Shown here in pieces: positions 43,896-52,669 of a stretch of 64,000 bases of DNA; the stretch's first letter is position 1; each line of letters opens with the position of its first letter. The DNA comes from Bradyrhizobium sp. MOS003. Lineage in GTDB: Bacteria; Pseudomonadota; Alphaproteobacteria; Rhizobiales; Xanthobacteraceae. The notes under the pieces were generated by a model. The model did not search any database. It was not told where the DNA came from and worked only from the letters and a program-made list of their open reading frames with translations. A program made the translations under genes and the position numbers. The DNA is taken from assembly GCF_003020125.1 (NCBI RefSeq), contig NZ_PYFW01000003.1:310001-374000 (forward strand). Direction: 5' to 3'.

Positions 43896-44795
43896 ATGCG
43901 ACAAAAGTCAGTGACCACGGACGTCCTCGACGTCGCCTATCGCGAATACGGCGCGCCAGACGGCTGGCCCTGCATCATGGGTCACGGCTTTCCCTATGAC
44001 GTGAACGCCTATGCTGAGACCGCCCAGATCATGGCCGAGGCCGGCGCGCGCGTTCTGGTGCCTTGGCTGCGCGGCTATGGGCCGACCCGGTTTCGCTTCC
44101 CGGACACGCCGCGCTCGGGCGAGCAGGCGGCGCTCGGGGCTGATCTGCTGGCCTTCATGGACGCGCTCGGCATCGAGCGTGCCGTCGTCGGCGGTTATGA
44201 TTGGGGCGGGCGGGCGGCCTGCGTGGTCTCTGCGCTCCATCCGGAGCGGGTGATCGGGCTCGTCTCCGGAAATTCCTACAACATCCAGAACATCGCCCGC
44301 GCCATGGAGCCAGCCTCGCCGCCGGAGGAGGCTGCGCTCTGGTATCAATATCTCTTTCACAACGAGCGTGGCCGCCGCGCGCTGGAGCGCAACCGGCGCG
44401 GCTTTGCCCGCCAGCTCTGGACGATGTGGTCGCCGACATGGGCGTTCGACGACGCGACGTTCGAGAGAAGCGCCGCCTCCTTCGACAACCCTGATTTCGT
44501 CGAAATCGTGATCCACTCCTACCGCCACCGCTACGCTCTGGTGGAAGGCGACCCCGCCTATGCGGGAATCGAGGCGAAGCTCGCAAGGCAGCCCCCGATC
44601 CGCGTCCCGACCATCGCGATTGACGGCGACAGCGACGGCGTCAATCCCGGCACTGCCCATCACGCGCGCAAGTTCGAGGGCCCCTTCGAGCGGCGTGTCT
44701 TCACAAATGCCGGTCACAATCTGCCGCAGGAGCGCCCTGCCGAATGGGCGCAGGCGGTGCTCGACGTGCACAAGGCGGCGTCGCTCCCACGCTGA
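43896..44795 (+). CDS. Alpha/beta hydrolase, epoxide-hydrolase/haloalkane-dehalogenase type
   Basis: 299 residues from the ATG at 43896, which stands just behind AAGGTGG; the longer start at 43872 lacks such a site. HG in MGHGFPYDVNA near 33 forms the oxyanion hole, the nucleophilic Asp lies in GGYDWGGRAA near 103, and the catalytic His in NAGHNLPQERP near 278. The Asp nucleophile points to epoxide hydrolysis or dehalogenation, not ester cleavage. The lid region contains LFHNERGRRALERNRRGF. No signal peptide. The next gene is a Liv-type binding protein, so no pathway is suggested. Confidence 0.85.
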   Translation: MRQKSVTTDVLDVAYREYGAPDGWPCIMGHGFPYDVNAYAETAQIMAEAGARVLVPWLRGYGPTRFRFPDTPRSGEQAALGADLLAFMDALGIERAVVGGYDWGGRAACVVSALHPERVIGLVSGNSYNIQNIARAMEPASPPEEAALWYQYLFHNERGRRALERNRRGFARQLWTMWSPTWAFDDATFERSAASFDNPDFVEIVIHSYRHRYALVEGDPAYAGIEAKLARQPPIRVPTIAIDGDSDGVNPGTAHHARKFEGPFERRVFTNAGHNLPQERPAEWAQAVLDVHKAASLPR

Positions 44796-44922
44796 AAGGC
44801 CGCAACGTCATCAGCAACTCGACGCAAGACCATCTTGCCGAAGTCCGCTGAGCTGACGTGCTGACAAAAAGCAGCGCGCCGTGCGGCCGCCTCGCGCGGA
44901 CGATGATCACCGGGGAGAAACC

Positions 44923-46134
44923 ATGAAAGCCGCCTTGGCCCTGGCCGCAGCGCTCGCTGCCGCCTGCCTGTCCACGCCAGTCTCCGCGCAAAAATCCTAC
45001 GGTCCCGGCGTGAGCGATACCGAGATCAAGATCGGCAACACCATGCCGTATAGCGGGCCGGCCTCGCCGCTCAGCATCACGGGAAAGGTGATCGCGGCCT
45101 ATTTCGACGACGTCAACGAGAAGGGCGGGGTTGGCGGCCGCAAGCTCAATCTGATCTCGCTGGACGATGCGTTCTCGCCGCCCAAGACCATGGAAGCCGC
45201 GCGGCGCCTGGTCGAAGGCGACGGCGTCGCCTTCATCTTCGCGACCATGGGCACGGCGCCGAGCTCGGCGATCGCAAAATATCTCAACAGCAACAAGGTC
45301 CCGCAGCTGTTCCTGATCAGCTCGGCCTCGAAATGGAACGATCCCGCCAACATGCCCTGGTCGATGGCGCTGCCTTGGGCGCCGAACTACACCAGCGAGG
45401 CCGCCATCGACGTCGCCTATGCCCGCGCCAAGAACCCCAATGCGCGCTTCGCGGTGCTGTACCAGAACGATGACGCCGGCAAGGAATATCTTCGCGGGGT
45501 CAAGGAAGCGCTCGGTGCCGACGCCGACAAGGCGATCGCGATGGCCTCGAGCTTCGAGGTGGCCGATCCCACGGTCGATTCCCAAGTGCTGACGCTGGCC
45601 AACACCAAGGCCGACGTCTTCATGATCTATTCGGTGACGCCGCGCGCCTGCGCGCAGGCCATCCGGAAAGCGCACGAGGTCGGCTGGCAGCCGACGCGCT
45701 TCCTCGCCAGCGGCTGCGCCAACAAGGCGACCGTGATGGTGCCGGCGGGACTCGAGGCGGGCAAGGGCGTGCTCTCGCTCGGCTCGCTCAAGCCCTTCGT
45801 CGAGCAGCCGAAGGACGACCCTGCGATGACGGCCTATATCGACTTCATGAAGAAGCGGCTGCCCAACGCCGACGTCAACAACGTCGCCGGCCTCTACGGC
45901 TACACCGTCGCCGAGGCGCTGGTGGTTCTGCTGAAGCAGTGCAAGGACAATCTGACGCGCGAGAACATCATGGCGCAGGCCGCGAATTTGAAGAACGTGC
46001 CGCTGTCGCTGCTGATGCCGGGCATCACGCTGAACACCACGCCGCAGGATTTCCGTCCGATCAAGGACGGCTATATGCTGCAATTTGACGGCAATGATTG
46101 GGTGGTCGCGAGCGAGCTGTTGCGCGGAACGTGA
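44923..46134 (+). CDS. Periplasmic binding protein of an ABC transporter (branched-chain amino acid/aromatic type)
   Basis: 403 residues from the ATG at 44923, after GGGGAGAAACC. A cleavable signal peptide covers about residues 1-23 (MKAALALAAALAAACLSTPVSA). The type I periplasmic binding fold follows: GVSDTEIKIGNTMPYSGPASPLSITGKVI, NEKGGVGGRKLNLISLDDAFSPPKTMEAARRLVEGDGVAFIF, and the C-terminal TLNTTPQDFRPIKDGYMLQFDGNDW, typical of the LivJ/AmiC group in rhizobia. No transporter genes adjoin it, so it is an orphan binding protein. Amino acids, short aromatics or acyl derivatives are possible ligands; the next gene is an acyl-CoA dehydrogenase, separated by a repeat. Confidence 0.9.
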   Translation: MKAALALAAALAAACLSTPVSAQKSYGPGVSDTEIKIGNTMPYSGPASPLSITGKVIAAYFDDVNEKGGVGGRKLNLISLDDAFSPPKTMEAARRLVEGDGVAFIFATMGTAPSSAIAKYLNSNKVPQLFLISSASKWNDPANMPWSMALPWAPNYTSEAAIDVAYARAKNPNARFAVLYQNDDAGKEYLRGVKEALGADADKAIAMASSFEVADPTVDSQVLTLANTKADVFMIYSVTPRACAQAIRKAHEVGWQPTRFLASGCANKATVMVPAGLEAGKGVLSLGSLKPFVEQPKDDPAMTAYIDFMKKRLPNADVNNVAGLYGYTVAEALVVLLKQCKDNLTRENIMAQAANLKNVPLSLLMPGITLNTTPQDFRPIKDGYMLQFDGNDWVVASELLRGT

Positions 46135-46164
46135 GGCGCGGGGCTCTCTCCGCGAACTCGGAAG

Positions 46165-46254
46165 CGTAGGTTGGGCAAAGCGAAGCGTGCCCACGAAATT
46201 TTGCGATCAAGAGAGGTGGTGGGCACGGCGCAAGTGCGCCTTTGCCCACCCTAC
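46165..46254. repeat. Palindromic intergenic repeat, GTAGGGTGGGC family (copy 3)
   Basis: Left arm CGTAGGTTGGGCAAAG at 46165 faces TTTGCCCACCCTAC ending at 46254, with internal CGTGCCCACGA and GTGGGCACGG as in copies 1 and 2. One mismatch in the left arm relative to copy 1. Confidence 0.85.
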
Positions 46255-46292
46255 TGGACTGACGCGCGCGTCGGCGAGCGGGAGGATCGAAG

Positions 46293-47507
46293 ATGGACTT
46301 TCAACACTCCGCCCGTTCGCTGGAGCTGCAGGACCGCGTCCGGCAGTTCATGCGCACCCATGTCGAGCCGGTCGAGGAGCTCTATTACGAGCAGGTGAAG
46401 CCGGACGCTTCGCGCTACAAGACGCCGCCGGTGCTGCAGGACCTGAAGCGGCTGGCGCGGGAGCAGGGGCTGTGGAATCTGTTTCTCTCCGGCGAGCACG
46501 GACCGGGGCTCACCAATCTCGAATATGCGCCCGTGAAGGAGATCATGGGCCGCATCCTGTGGGCACCTGAGGTCTTCAACTGCTCCGCGCCCGACGTCGG
46601 AAACATGGAGGTGCTCGCGAACTACGCCACCAAGGCGCAGCAGGAGCGCTGGCTGAACCCGCTGCTGGAGGGGCGGATCCGCTCCGGCTTCTCGATGACC
46701 GAGCCGCAGGTCGCCTCCAGCGACGCCACCAACATCCAGTGCGCCATCACGCGTGACGGGGACGACTACGTCATCAACGGCCGCAAATGGTTCACGTCAG
46801 GCGCGATGAACGAGGATTGCGAGATCCTGATCGTGATGGGCAAGACCGCGCCCGACGATCCCGACCGTCACCGCCAGCAATCCATGATCCTGGTGCCCCG
46901 GAACACGCCGGGCGTCCGCATCATCAGGGACATGCTCACCTATGGCTATGACGACGCCCCCAGCGGCCATCCCGAGATCGTCTACGAGAACGTCCGCGTG
47001 CCCGCCGAGAACATCCTGCTCGGCGAAGGCCGCGGCTTCGAGATCGCGCAGGGCCGGCTCGGCCCCGGCCGCATCCACCATTGCATGCGGCTGATCGGCT
47101 GCGCCCAGCGCGCGCTCGAATTGATGTGCCGGCGCGCCGTCTCCCGCGTGGCCTTCGGCAAGCCGCTTGCCGAGCAGGGCTCGGTGCGCGAGGACATCGC
47201 CAACTCCTTCTGCGAGATCGCGCAGGCACGGTTGCTCACGCTTCAGGCCGCCGACAAGATGGACCGCGAGGGCAACAAGGCCGCGCGCGACCTGATCGCG
47301 GCGGCCAAGATCGTCGTGCCCGGCATGGCCGCCCGCGTCATCGACCGCGCCATCCAGATCCACGGCGCCGCCGGCGTCTCGCAGGATACGTTCCTGGCGC
47401 GTGCTTACGTCTACGCCCGTTTCATCCGCATCGGCGACGGACCGGACCAGGTGCATCTGGCTGCTGTCGGGAAAGAGCTGATCAAGCGGGGCGGGGTGCT
47501 GGGATAG
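46293..47507 (+). CDS. Acyl-CoA dehydrogenase
   Basis: 404 residues. The N-terminal helical domain is followed by the FAD/substrate strand [20 protein letters not shown] near residue 130, [17 protein letters not shown] near 170-185, and the C-terminal helical domain with [21 protein letters not shown] near 295. [19 protein letters not shown] near 353 includes the usual GAxG loop, and the putative catalytic base should lie in the last third, near the GDGPDQVHL segment. Related to the FadE/ACAD10-11 group with long substrates, but chain length is not readable. It is monocistronic, after the binding-protein gene. Confidence 0.92.
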   Translation: MDFQHSARSLELQDRVRQFMRTHVEPVEELYYEQVKPDASRYKTPPVLQDLKRLAREQGLWNLFLSGEHGPGLTNLEYAPVKEIMGRILWAPEVFNCSAPDVGNMEVLANYATKAQQERWLNPLLEGRIRSGFSMTEPQVASSDATNIQCAITRDGDDYVINGRKWFTSGAMNEDCEILIVMGKTAPDDPDRHRQQSMILVPRNTPGVRIIRDMLTYGYDDAPSGHPEIVYENVRVPAENILLGEGRGFEIAQGRLGPGRIHHCMRLIGCAQRALELMCRRAVSRVAFGKPLAEQGSVREDIANSFCEIAQARLLTLQAADKMDREGNKAARDLIAAAKIVVPGMAARVIDRAIQIHGAAGVSQDTFLARAYVYARFIRIGDGPDQVHLAAVGKELIKRGGVLG

Positions 47508-47765
47508 AGCCAGCGTCCGCTGTCTGCGCTTGCATGTGAATGCAATGCATGTCGCGCGCCGTGGCGGCGCGAACCGTGACGTCGAGGCTGCACCTGCTCC
47601 GCGCGTGAGGCGACGCGTCGATCATCTCGTGATTGAAGGAGTTGCCGATCTGCCCATTGAGGTTGTGGCAAGCAAGTTCGGGCTGGCCAAGCGCGCTCGG
47701 CTCCAAAGGAACAAATGTTCACTTTTGGACTTAAGCCTGCTTGATGAGGGCTGGGGGGATAAGGC

Positions 47766-48158
47766 GTGCAGGGTTCGGTCGTGGTGATTCTCGTCGTTGA
47801 GGACGACTTCCTCATTCAGGATATGGTCCAGGGCGCGCTTTCCGAGGGCGGCTTTGAAAGCGAGGTTACCTCATCGGGGGAAGAGGCTGTGACCCTGCTC
47901 CAGGGCGACGAGAGCAATTACCGCGCGCTGGTCACGGACATTCATCTGCAAGGCGCGCTCACGGGATGGGACGTTGCGAAACGCGCCAGAGAACTCAATC
48001 CCGACCTTCCGGTGATCTACATGAGCGGGGCCGGTGCCGATCAGTGGCCTTCGCACGGTGTGCCGAACAGCCTGCTCTTGCAAAAGCCTTTCGCACCAGC
48101 CCAACTCGTTACAGCCGTGTCGCAGCTCCTCAACCAGGCGCCGCCGCCTCACGAATGA
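47766..48158 (+). CDS. Stand-alone response-regulator receiver domain
   Basis: 130 residues. A GTG at 47766 gives MQGSVVVILVVEDDF; a second GTG at 47784 would start MILVVEDDF and is equally plausible. Receiver residues are complete: Glu12/Asp13/Asp14, phospho-accepting Asp58 in ALVTDIHL, Ser/Thr in IYMSGAG near 87, and Lys107 in LLLQKPFAP. There is no output domain, like single-domain regulators of chemotaxis or kinase networks. No histidine kinase is adjacent. Confidence 0.85.
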   Translation: MQGSVVVILVVEDDFLIQDMVQGALSEGGFESEVTSSGEEAVTLLQGDESNYRALVTDIHLQGALTGWDVAKRARELNPDLPVIYMSGAGADQWPSHGVPNSLLLQKPFAPAQLVTAVSQLLNQAPPPHE

Positions 48159-48285
48159 GGCGGTCTCGCGTTATCAGGCAACCCCAGTTGCCCAAAGGTA
48201 GCATGGTGCTTTATGGTGCGGCGAATAATGTGATGCAGGCACTGCCGACGTTGTTGCGCTCGGCATATCAGCGAGCAACGCGACA

Positions 48286-49245
48286 ATGCACAGTTCTGCC
48301 CCAGCCGGCCGGTCATCCGGCGCGCGATCCATCGCGGCCATTTTTGTCTCTCTCCTGATCCTGTTGATCATGAGCGGCCCATCGGCTCTTGCAGCAGTCG
48401 AACCCTTTCCCTCAGACTTCAGGATCGAGCGCATCTCGGTCAATGGTGCGACCCTGCATGTCCGCGTCGGCGGCAAAGGTCCGGCGGTCGTGCTCCTGCA
48501 CGGCTTCGGCGATACCGGCGACATGTGGGCGCCGCTCGCCAAGGCGCTCTACAAGGACCATACGGTGATCGTTCCGGACCTGCGCGGCATGGGGCTGTCG
48601 TCGCAACCCGCGGGCGGCTACGACAAGAAGAACCAGGGCGTCGACATCGCCATGGTCATGGACAAGCTCAACGTCCAGAAAGCCGATCTCGTGACGCACG
48701 ACATCGGCAACATGGTGGGCTATGCGCTCGCGGCGCAATATTCCGATCGCATCACCAAATGGGTCGTCATCGACGCGCCGCTGCCCGGCATCGGGCCCTG
48801 GGACGAGATCCTGAAGAGCCCCATGCTGTGGCATTTCAACTTCCGCGGCCCCGACGTCGATCGCCTGGTCAAGGGCCGCGAGCGCATCTATCTCGACCGG
48901 TTCTACAACGACCTGTCGGCCGATCCCAAGGCCATCGACGAGGCGACGCGTAATCATTACGCAAAGCTCTACGCGCGGCCCGGCAACATGCATTACGCCT
49001 TCGAGCAGTTCGCGGCGTTCGCGAAGGACGCGACGGACAACAAGGCTTTCGCCGCGACCAAGTTGACCATGCCGATCCTCGCCCTTGGCGCCGAAAAGTC
49101 CTTCGGCGATCAGCAAGCTGCGGTCATCCGCGAGGTCGGCACCAAGGTCGACGGCGGCATCATCACCGGCTCCGGACATTGGATCATGGAGGAGCAGCCG
49201 GCGCAGACCGTGAGCAAGGTGCGCGCGTTCCTCGACGGGAAATGA
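48286..49245 (+). CDS. Secreted alpha/beta hydrolase (Asp-nucleophile type)
   Basis: 319 residues. A leader with a hydrophobic core (AAIFVSLLILLIMSGPSALAA, about 16-36) indicates export. The HG oxyanion motif reads LLHGFGDTGDMW near residue 65, the nucleophile elbow THDIGNMVGYA near 140 uses Asp, and the catalytic His lies in GSGHWIMEEQP near 297. Epoxide hydrolase or dehalogenase-like chemistry is indicated. The other Asp-nucleophile hydrolase at 43896 is not closely similar in sequence. It stands alone between the receiver protein and a converging chemoreceptor gene. Confidence 0.85.
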   Translation: MHSSAPAGRSSGARSIAAIFVSLLILLIMSGPSALAAVEPFPSDFRIERISVNGATLHVRVGGKGPAVVLLHGFGDTGDMWAPLAKALYKDHTVIVPDLRGMGLSSQPAGGYDKKNQGVDIAMVMDKLNVQKADLVTHDIGNMVGYALAAQYSDRITKWVVIDAPLPGIGPWDEILKSPMLWHFNFRGPDVDRLVKGRERIYLDRFYNDLSADPKAIDEATRNHYAKLYARPGNMHYAFEQFAAFAKDATDNKAFAATKLTMPILALGAEKSFGDQQAAVIREVGTKVDGGIITGSGHWIMEEQPAQTVSKVRAFLDGK

Positions 49246-49311
49246 CGCGCGAGCTGGTTGGCCGTTTTCGGCGACGGTGTTCGTGGCGGATGCGCCGTCA
49301 TCCCGCCTCGA

Positions 49312-51051
49312 TCACCCCGCCTTGGCGATACGCCCGTCCGCCGCGCCTGCGCGCAAATTCTGGAAGAACTTCTCCACCTCCCGTGACAGCGTGTCCGCCG
49401 TCTCGGTCAGGCTGCTCGCGGCCGTCAGCACCGAGGATGCAGCCGTATCGGTCTCGCCGATGGCGTCGCGCAGCGAGGTGATGTTGGCGACCAGCGTCTC
49501 GTTGCCTTGCGCAGCACTTTGCGCGTTGGATGAGATCTCGCGCGTGGCGGCGTCCTGCTGGCCGATGGCGCCGGCGATCGCGGAGGTGACCTCGTTGATC
49601 TCGCGCACCGCGCCGCCGATCTCGCGCACGGCATCGACCGCGTTGCGGGTCGAGGCCTGGATCATCGCGACGTTCTCGCTGATCTCCGCGGTGGCCTTGG
49701 CGGTCTGGCCCGCGAGCGCCTTCACCTCGTGGGCGACCACGGCAAAGCCGCGACCGGCTTCGCCGGCGCGCGCGGCTTCGATGGTGGCGTTGAGCGCCAG
49801 CAGATTGGTCTGCTCGGCGATGGCCTGGATCAGGTTCAGCACGCCGTCGATGCGCTGCGTGGCTGCGGCGAGGCTCTCGATCTCGGAGATCGACTTCTCG
49901 GTCCGCTGGCCGGTCTGCTCGACCGCGCCGGCGCTCTGCCGCACCTGGCGGCCGATCTCCACCACCGAGGCCGACAGTTCCTCGGCCGCGCCGGCCACGG
50001 CCGTGACGTTGTGCGAGGCCTGCTCGGTGGCGTTTGCTGCCGTGTCGGCGCGGCTGCTCGCATCGGCGGTGACGCGGGTGATGGTCTGCGCGGTCTCGCG
50101 CATGGTGGAGGCGTTGTCGCCGAGGCCGCGCATGATCGCGCCGATCGCCCCGCGAAACTGCTCGACGGATTGTTCGATATGACGCGCGCGCTCCTCGCGG
50201 GCCGCGGAGCCCTGCGAGACCTCGGAGGCGAGGTTGCGGTTGCGGCCCATGGCCTCCTGGAACACCTGGATCGCGCGCGCGAGCGCGCCGATCTCGTCGG
50301 CGCGGTCGGAGTGCGGCACCACGACATGCTCGGCGCCGTCGGCGACCTGCTTGATGGTCGCGGTGATCGCGGCGAGCGGCCGGGCGACCGAGCGGGCGAT
50401 GATGACGATGCCGATCACGACCAGGGCCAGCGCCACGCCGCCGAGGCAGGTCAGCACGAAGGACAGGGTGCGATTGGTCTCCGTCTCGTGCGCGATCTGC
50501 TTGGCGCGCCCGGCATAGACCTTGGACAGCGCCTCGAGGTCCTTGTTCAGCGCCGAGCGTACCGCGCGGTTGGCGTCGTTGTCGCCCCATTCGCGGCCCG
50601 CGGCCGCGTTGATCTCGACGCCGCGTCGCACCAGCTCCTTGCGGAACTCGACGAACTGCTCGATGCGCTTCTTGAAGGTGGCGAACTGCTCGGCATCGTC
50701 GGCCTTGACGATGGTCGCCCAGCGCTTCACGACATCAAGGATCTGCTCGTTGAACTTGAGCAGGCCCTCGCCGTATTTCTTCACCACGGCGGGCTCGGTC
50801 GACATGTAGACGCCGCGCGATTCCATCACGACCGCGTAGACCAGCGAGTTGACGCGCTCGACGTTCAGCGCGGCGGCGTTCGCCGTCTCGATCGCGCTGG
50901 TCAGGTCGGCGCCGCGGCGGCTGTTGTAGTCGGACAGCATCGCGATCGCCGCCGTCAGCAGCGCGAACAGCGCGAAGATCGCATAGAGCTTGGCGGCAAG
51001 CGTGAAACGGCCGGCCAGCTTGGCGGCATTCCCAGATCGGTCTGATGTCAT
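49312..51051 (-). CDS. Methyl-accepting chemotaxis protein with extracytoplasmic sensor
   Basis: 579 residues. Transmembrane helix 1 at about 20-42 ([18 protein letters not shown]), a four-helix-bundle-like periplasmic domain of about 145 residues (about 45-190), helix 2 at about 192-215 ([24 protein letters not shown]), a HAMP region ([20 protein letters not shown]) and a long cytoplasmic coiled coil. The signalling tip reads [40 protein letters not shown]. The ligand of the sensor domain is unknown. It is transcribed away from the CHAT cassette, and is the last ordinary gene before the 21-bp repeat. Confidence 0.92.
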   Translation of the reverse strand: MTSDRSGNAAKLAGRFTLAAKLYAIFALFALLTAAIAMLSDYNSRRGADLTSAIETANAAALNVERVNSLVYAVVMESRGVYMSTEPAVVKKYGEGLLKFNEQILDVVKRWATIVKADDAEQFATFKKRIEQFVEFRKELVRRGVEINAAAGREWGDNDANRAVRSALNKDLEALSKVYAGRAKQIAHETETNRTLSFVLTCLGGVALALVVIGIVIIARSVARPLAAITATIKQVADGAEHVVVPHSDRADEIGALARAIQVFQEAMGRNRNLASEVSQGSAAREERARHIEQSVEQFRGAIGAIMRGLGDNASTMRETAQTITRVTADASSRADTAANATEQASHNVTAVAGAAEELSASVVEIGRQVRQSAGAVEQTGQRTEKSISEIESLAAATQRIDGVLNLIQAIAEQTNLLALNATIEAARAGEAGRGFAVVAHEVKALAGQTAKATAEISENVAMIQASTRNAVDAVREIGGAVREINEVTSAIAGAIGQQDAATREISSNAQSAAQGNETLVANITSLRDAIGETDTAASSVLTAASSLTETADTLSREVEKFFQNLRAGAADGRIAKAG

Positions 51052-51398
51052 GGTGTTCAGGGGCCCGGAATGGCCTGAGACGGCCGGTGAGCGGGGTCGT
51101 TCGAATTTAATGCAAAACTATGCAGAACGAAGATGGACGCGGCGTTAACGCGGGAGCCGCGGGAAGGGGCGCCGGTTTGACGGAATGACCAAGGATTTCA
51201 GCCGGTTGCCGGTGTCTGATCGGTTTCCGGCAGATCGCCCCGTCCACTAACGGTGCCCCAAACGTCGGCGTGCATGCCGTCCGCCAAGCGCGCATTCCTG
51301 AGATCGGGATCGCCTTCAGATCGCTTTGGACTCGGCCACCGGCCGACGCACCCCGGAGAGCCCCCGACGCAATGCAGACCAGTCCGTATCTCACCGCG
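51052..51398. other. About 350 bp intergenic region holding the left 21-bp repeat
   Basis: Contains the leader of the chemoreceptor gene (toward the left) and, at 51340-51360, the left copy of the direct repeat. No gene is supported. The sequence just left of the repeat may be the original upstream region of eutB, now separated from it. I found no clear cobalamin riboswitch or EcfG promoter in it. Confidence 0.5.
51340..51360. repeat. 21-bp direct repeat, left copy
   Basis: Begins CGGCCGACGC and ends CCCCGGAGAG; identical over 21 bp to 57049-57069. It bounds the left edge of the sensor-CHAT cassette. Confidence 0.85.
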
Positions 51399-52649
51399 TC
51401 AGCGCATCGCGCGGATGACGAGGTCGGCGACGGAGCCCGCTGGTTGTTGCTCGAACTGCGAGCGGAATGATGCGGCCTGTTGCCACGCGCCCGCACCCGA
51501 CGTCAGCTGTTTGCGATCGGTATCGCTGATCTCCGACGCCGGATCTTCGGCGAGCAGCTGGAAAAAGGAGGAGATCGGCTCGACGGCCGCCAAAAGCTCG
51601 TTGCGTCCAGGACCGCGGAGTACGATGCCGTCATCTTTCGCCGTTCCCAGAACTGCTATCGCTTTCCTGTATTCGACGAGATAGCCTGCGACGAGAGCGT
51701 CGCGATCTCGAGCGATCAGATCCCCAGAGCCGTAGATGGTCCGCTGTAGCCGCTTGAAGGCCGCCGCTGCCGCAGCGTCCGACTCCTCGAACGCCTTGAT
51801 GACACTTGCCCAGAGTCCCCCGAAAAGATCGGGCGCGGTATTGCTCGCGTCGATCAGCGTGTCGCGCCGCTGGACCGCGAGCAGGCAATAGTCAAAGCCG
51901 GTGACCAGAGCGGAATCGGCTTTGTCCCCTTCACGCAGCCGGCCGCCCGACACGAACAATTTTCCCTTGAAGGGAGAGTTCTCCGGCGCGTTCGAAATCA
52001 GCAGATAGCCGCTCTCCTTGAGCAGGTCGCCGTGCATCGCCTCGACTTCCGGCGTGACACCTTTCACGCCGAGCAAGGTGGTAAATCCGTCATAGACCTT
52101 TTCGGCAACGGCGAGCGCGGGCGAGATTGCGCCGCCGAATGCCTGGCCGATCGTTCCCATCACGTTCAGAAGTGTGCGTGCGATATCGTCGCCCGGTACC
52201 GCATACAATCCGATGAATGCATCGAGATTGTCGAGCGACATCGGGGTGGGCCGTACGATTTCGATATCGCGCAGCTCCACCCACCTCGAATGAGGCTGAT
52301 CTGCGCCGTCGGCCCCCTTGGGAAGCTGCTGCAGTCGTTGCCGAATGGTGTCAGGACCGAGAGAAAACGGAACTGTCTGCTGCGACCCTGACTGGCGGAA
52401 TTCGGCGAGGCAAACGCATAGCGGTAGCAGCTGTTGCGCCAGGCGGCGGGAGTCCTTCAGATGCAATCCAGCGAGTCTGAGCTCGAAATAGCAATCGCCG
52501 GGAACAAAAGGTTTGCCGTCGATCAGATCCTGCTTGGGATCGTTGACGATTCGCTTAGCGTCGATCCACTCGACAAGGCGAGGGACCGTTTGCTCGCCTC
52601 GGATTTCCTCGATCTTCTTCTGGAACCCCAGCAATGAAAGTATCTTCAT
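51399..52649 (-). CDS. Protein of unknown family, third gene of the CHAT cassette
   Basis: 416 residues from the ATG at 52649, preceded by CGAGGGTAGTC; a longer start at 52682 would overlap the CHAT gene end. I do not recognise any domain. The region 151-196 has glycine- and alanine-rich hydrophobic stretches (VMGTIGQAFGGAISPALAVAEKVYDGFTTLLGV), possibly an amphipathic or membrane-active helix. The rest is charged and predicted soluble: the N-terminus is ILSLLGFQKKIEEIRGEQ, and there are two cysteines near 78-80 (PLCVCL). It starts 20 bp after the CHAT stop and is probably cotranscribed. A target or effector released by the protease is a guess. Confidence 0.7.
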   Translation of the reverse strand: MKILSLLGFQKKIEEIRGEQTVPRLVEWIDAKRIVNDPKQDLIDGKPFVPGDCYFELRLAGLHLKDSRRLAQQLLPLCVCLAEFRQSGSQQTVPFSLGPDTIRQRLQQLPKGADGADQPHSRWVELRDIEIVRPTPMSLDNLDAFIGLYAVPGDDIARTLLNVMGTIGQAFGGAISPALAVAEKVYDGFTTLLGVKGVTPEVEAMHGDLLKESGYLLISNAPENSPFKGKLFVSGGRLREGDKADSALVTGFDYCLLAVQRRDTLIDASNTAPDLFGGLWASVIKAFEESDAAAAAAFKRLQRTIYGSGDLIARDRDALVAGYLVEYRKAIAVLGTAKDDGIVLRGPGRNELLAAVEPISSFFQLLAEDPASEISDTDRKQLTSGAGAWQQAASFRSQFEQQPAGSVADLVIRAMR

Positions 52650-52669
52650 GACTACCCTCGATGATTTTC

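Noticed and set aside
51052..51340. EcfG (general stress sigma) promoter upstream of the left repeat: GGAAT...CGGTT at about 51180-51206
   Set aside because: Both elements deviate from GGAAC-N16-17-CGTT by at least one base; not better than chance in this sequence.
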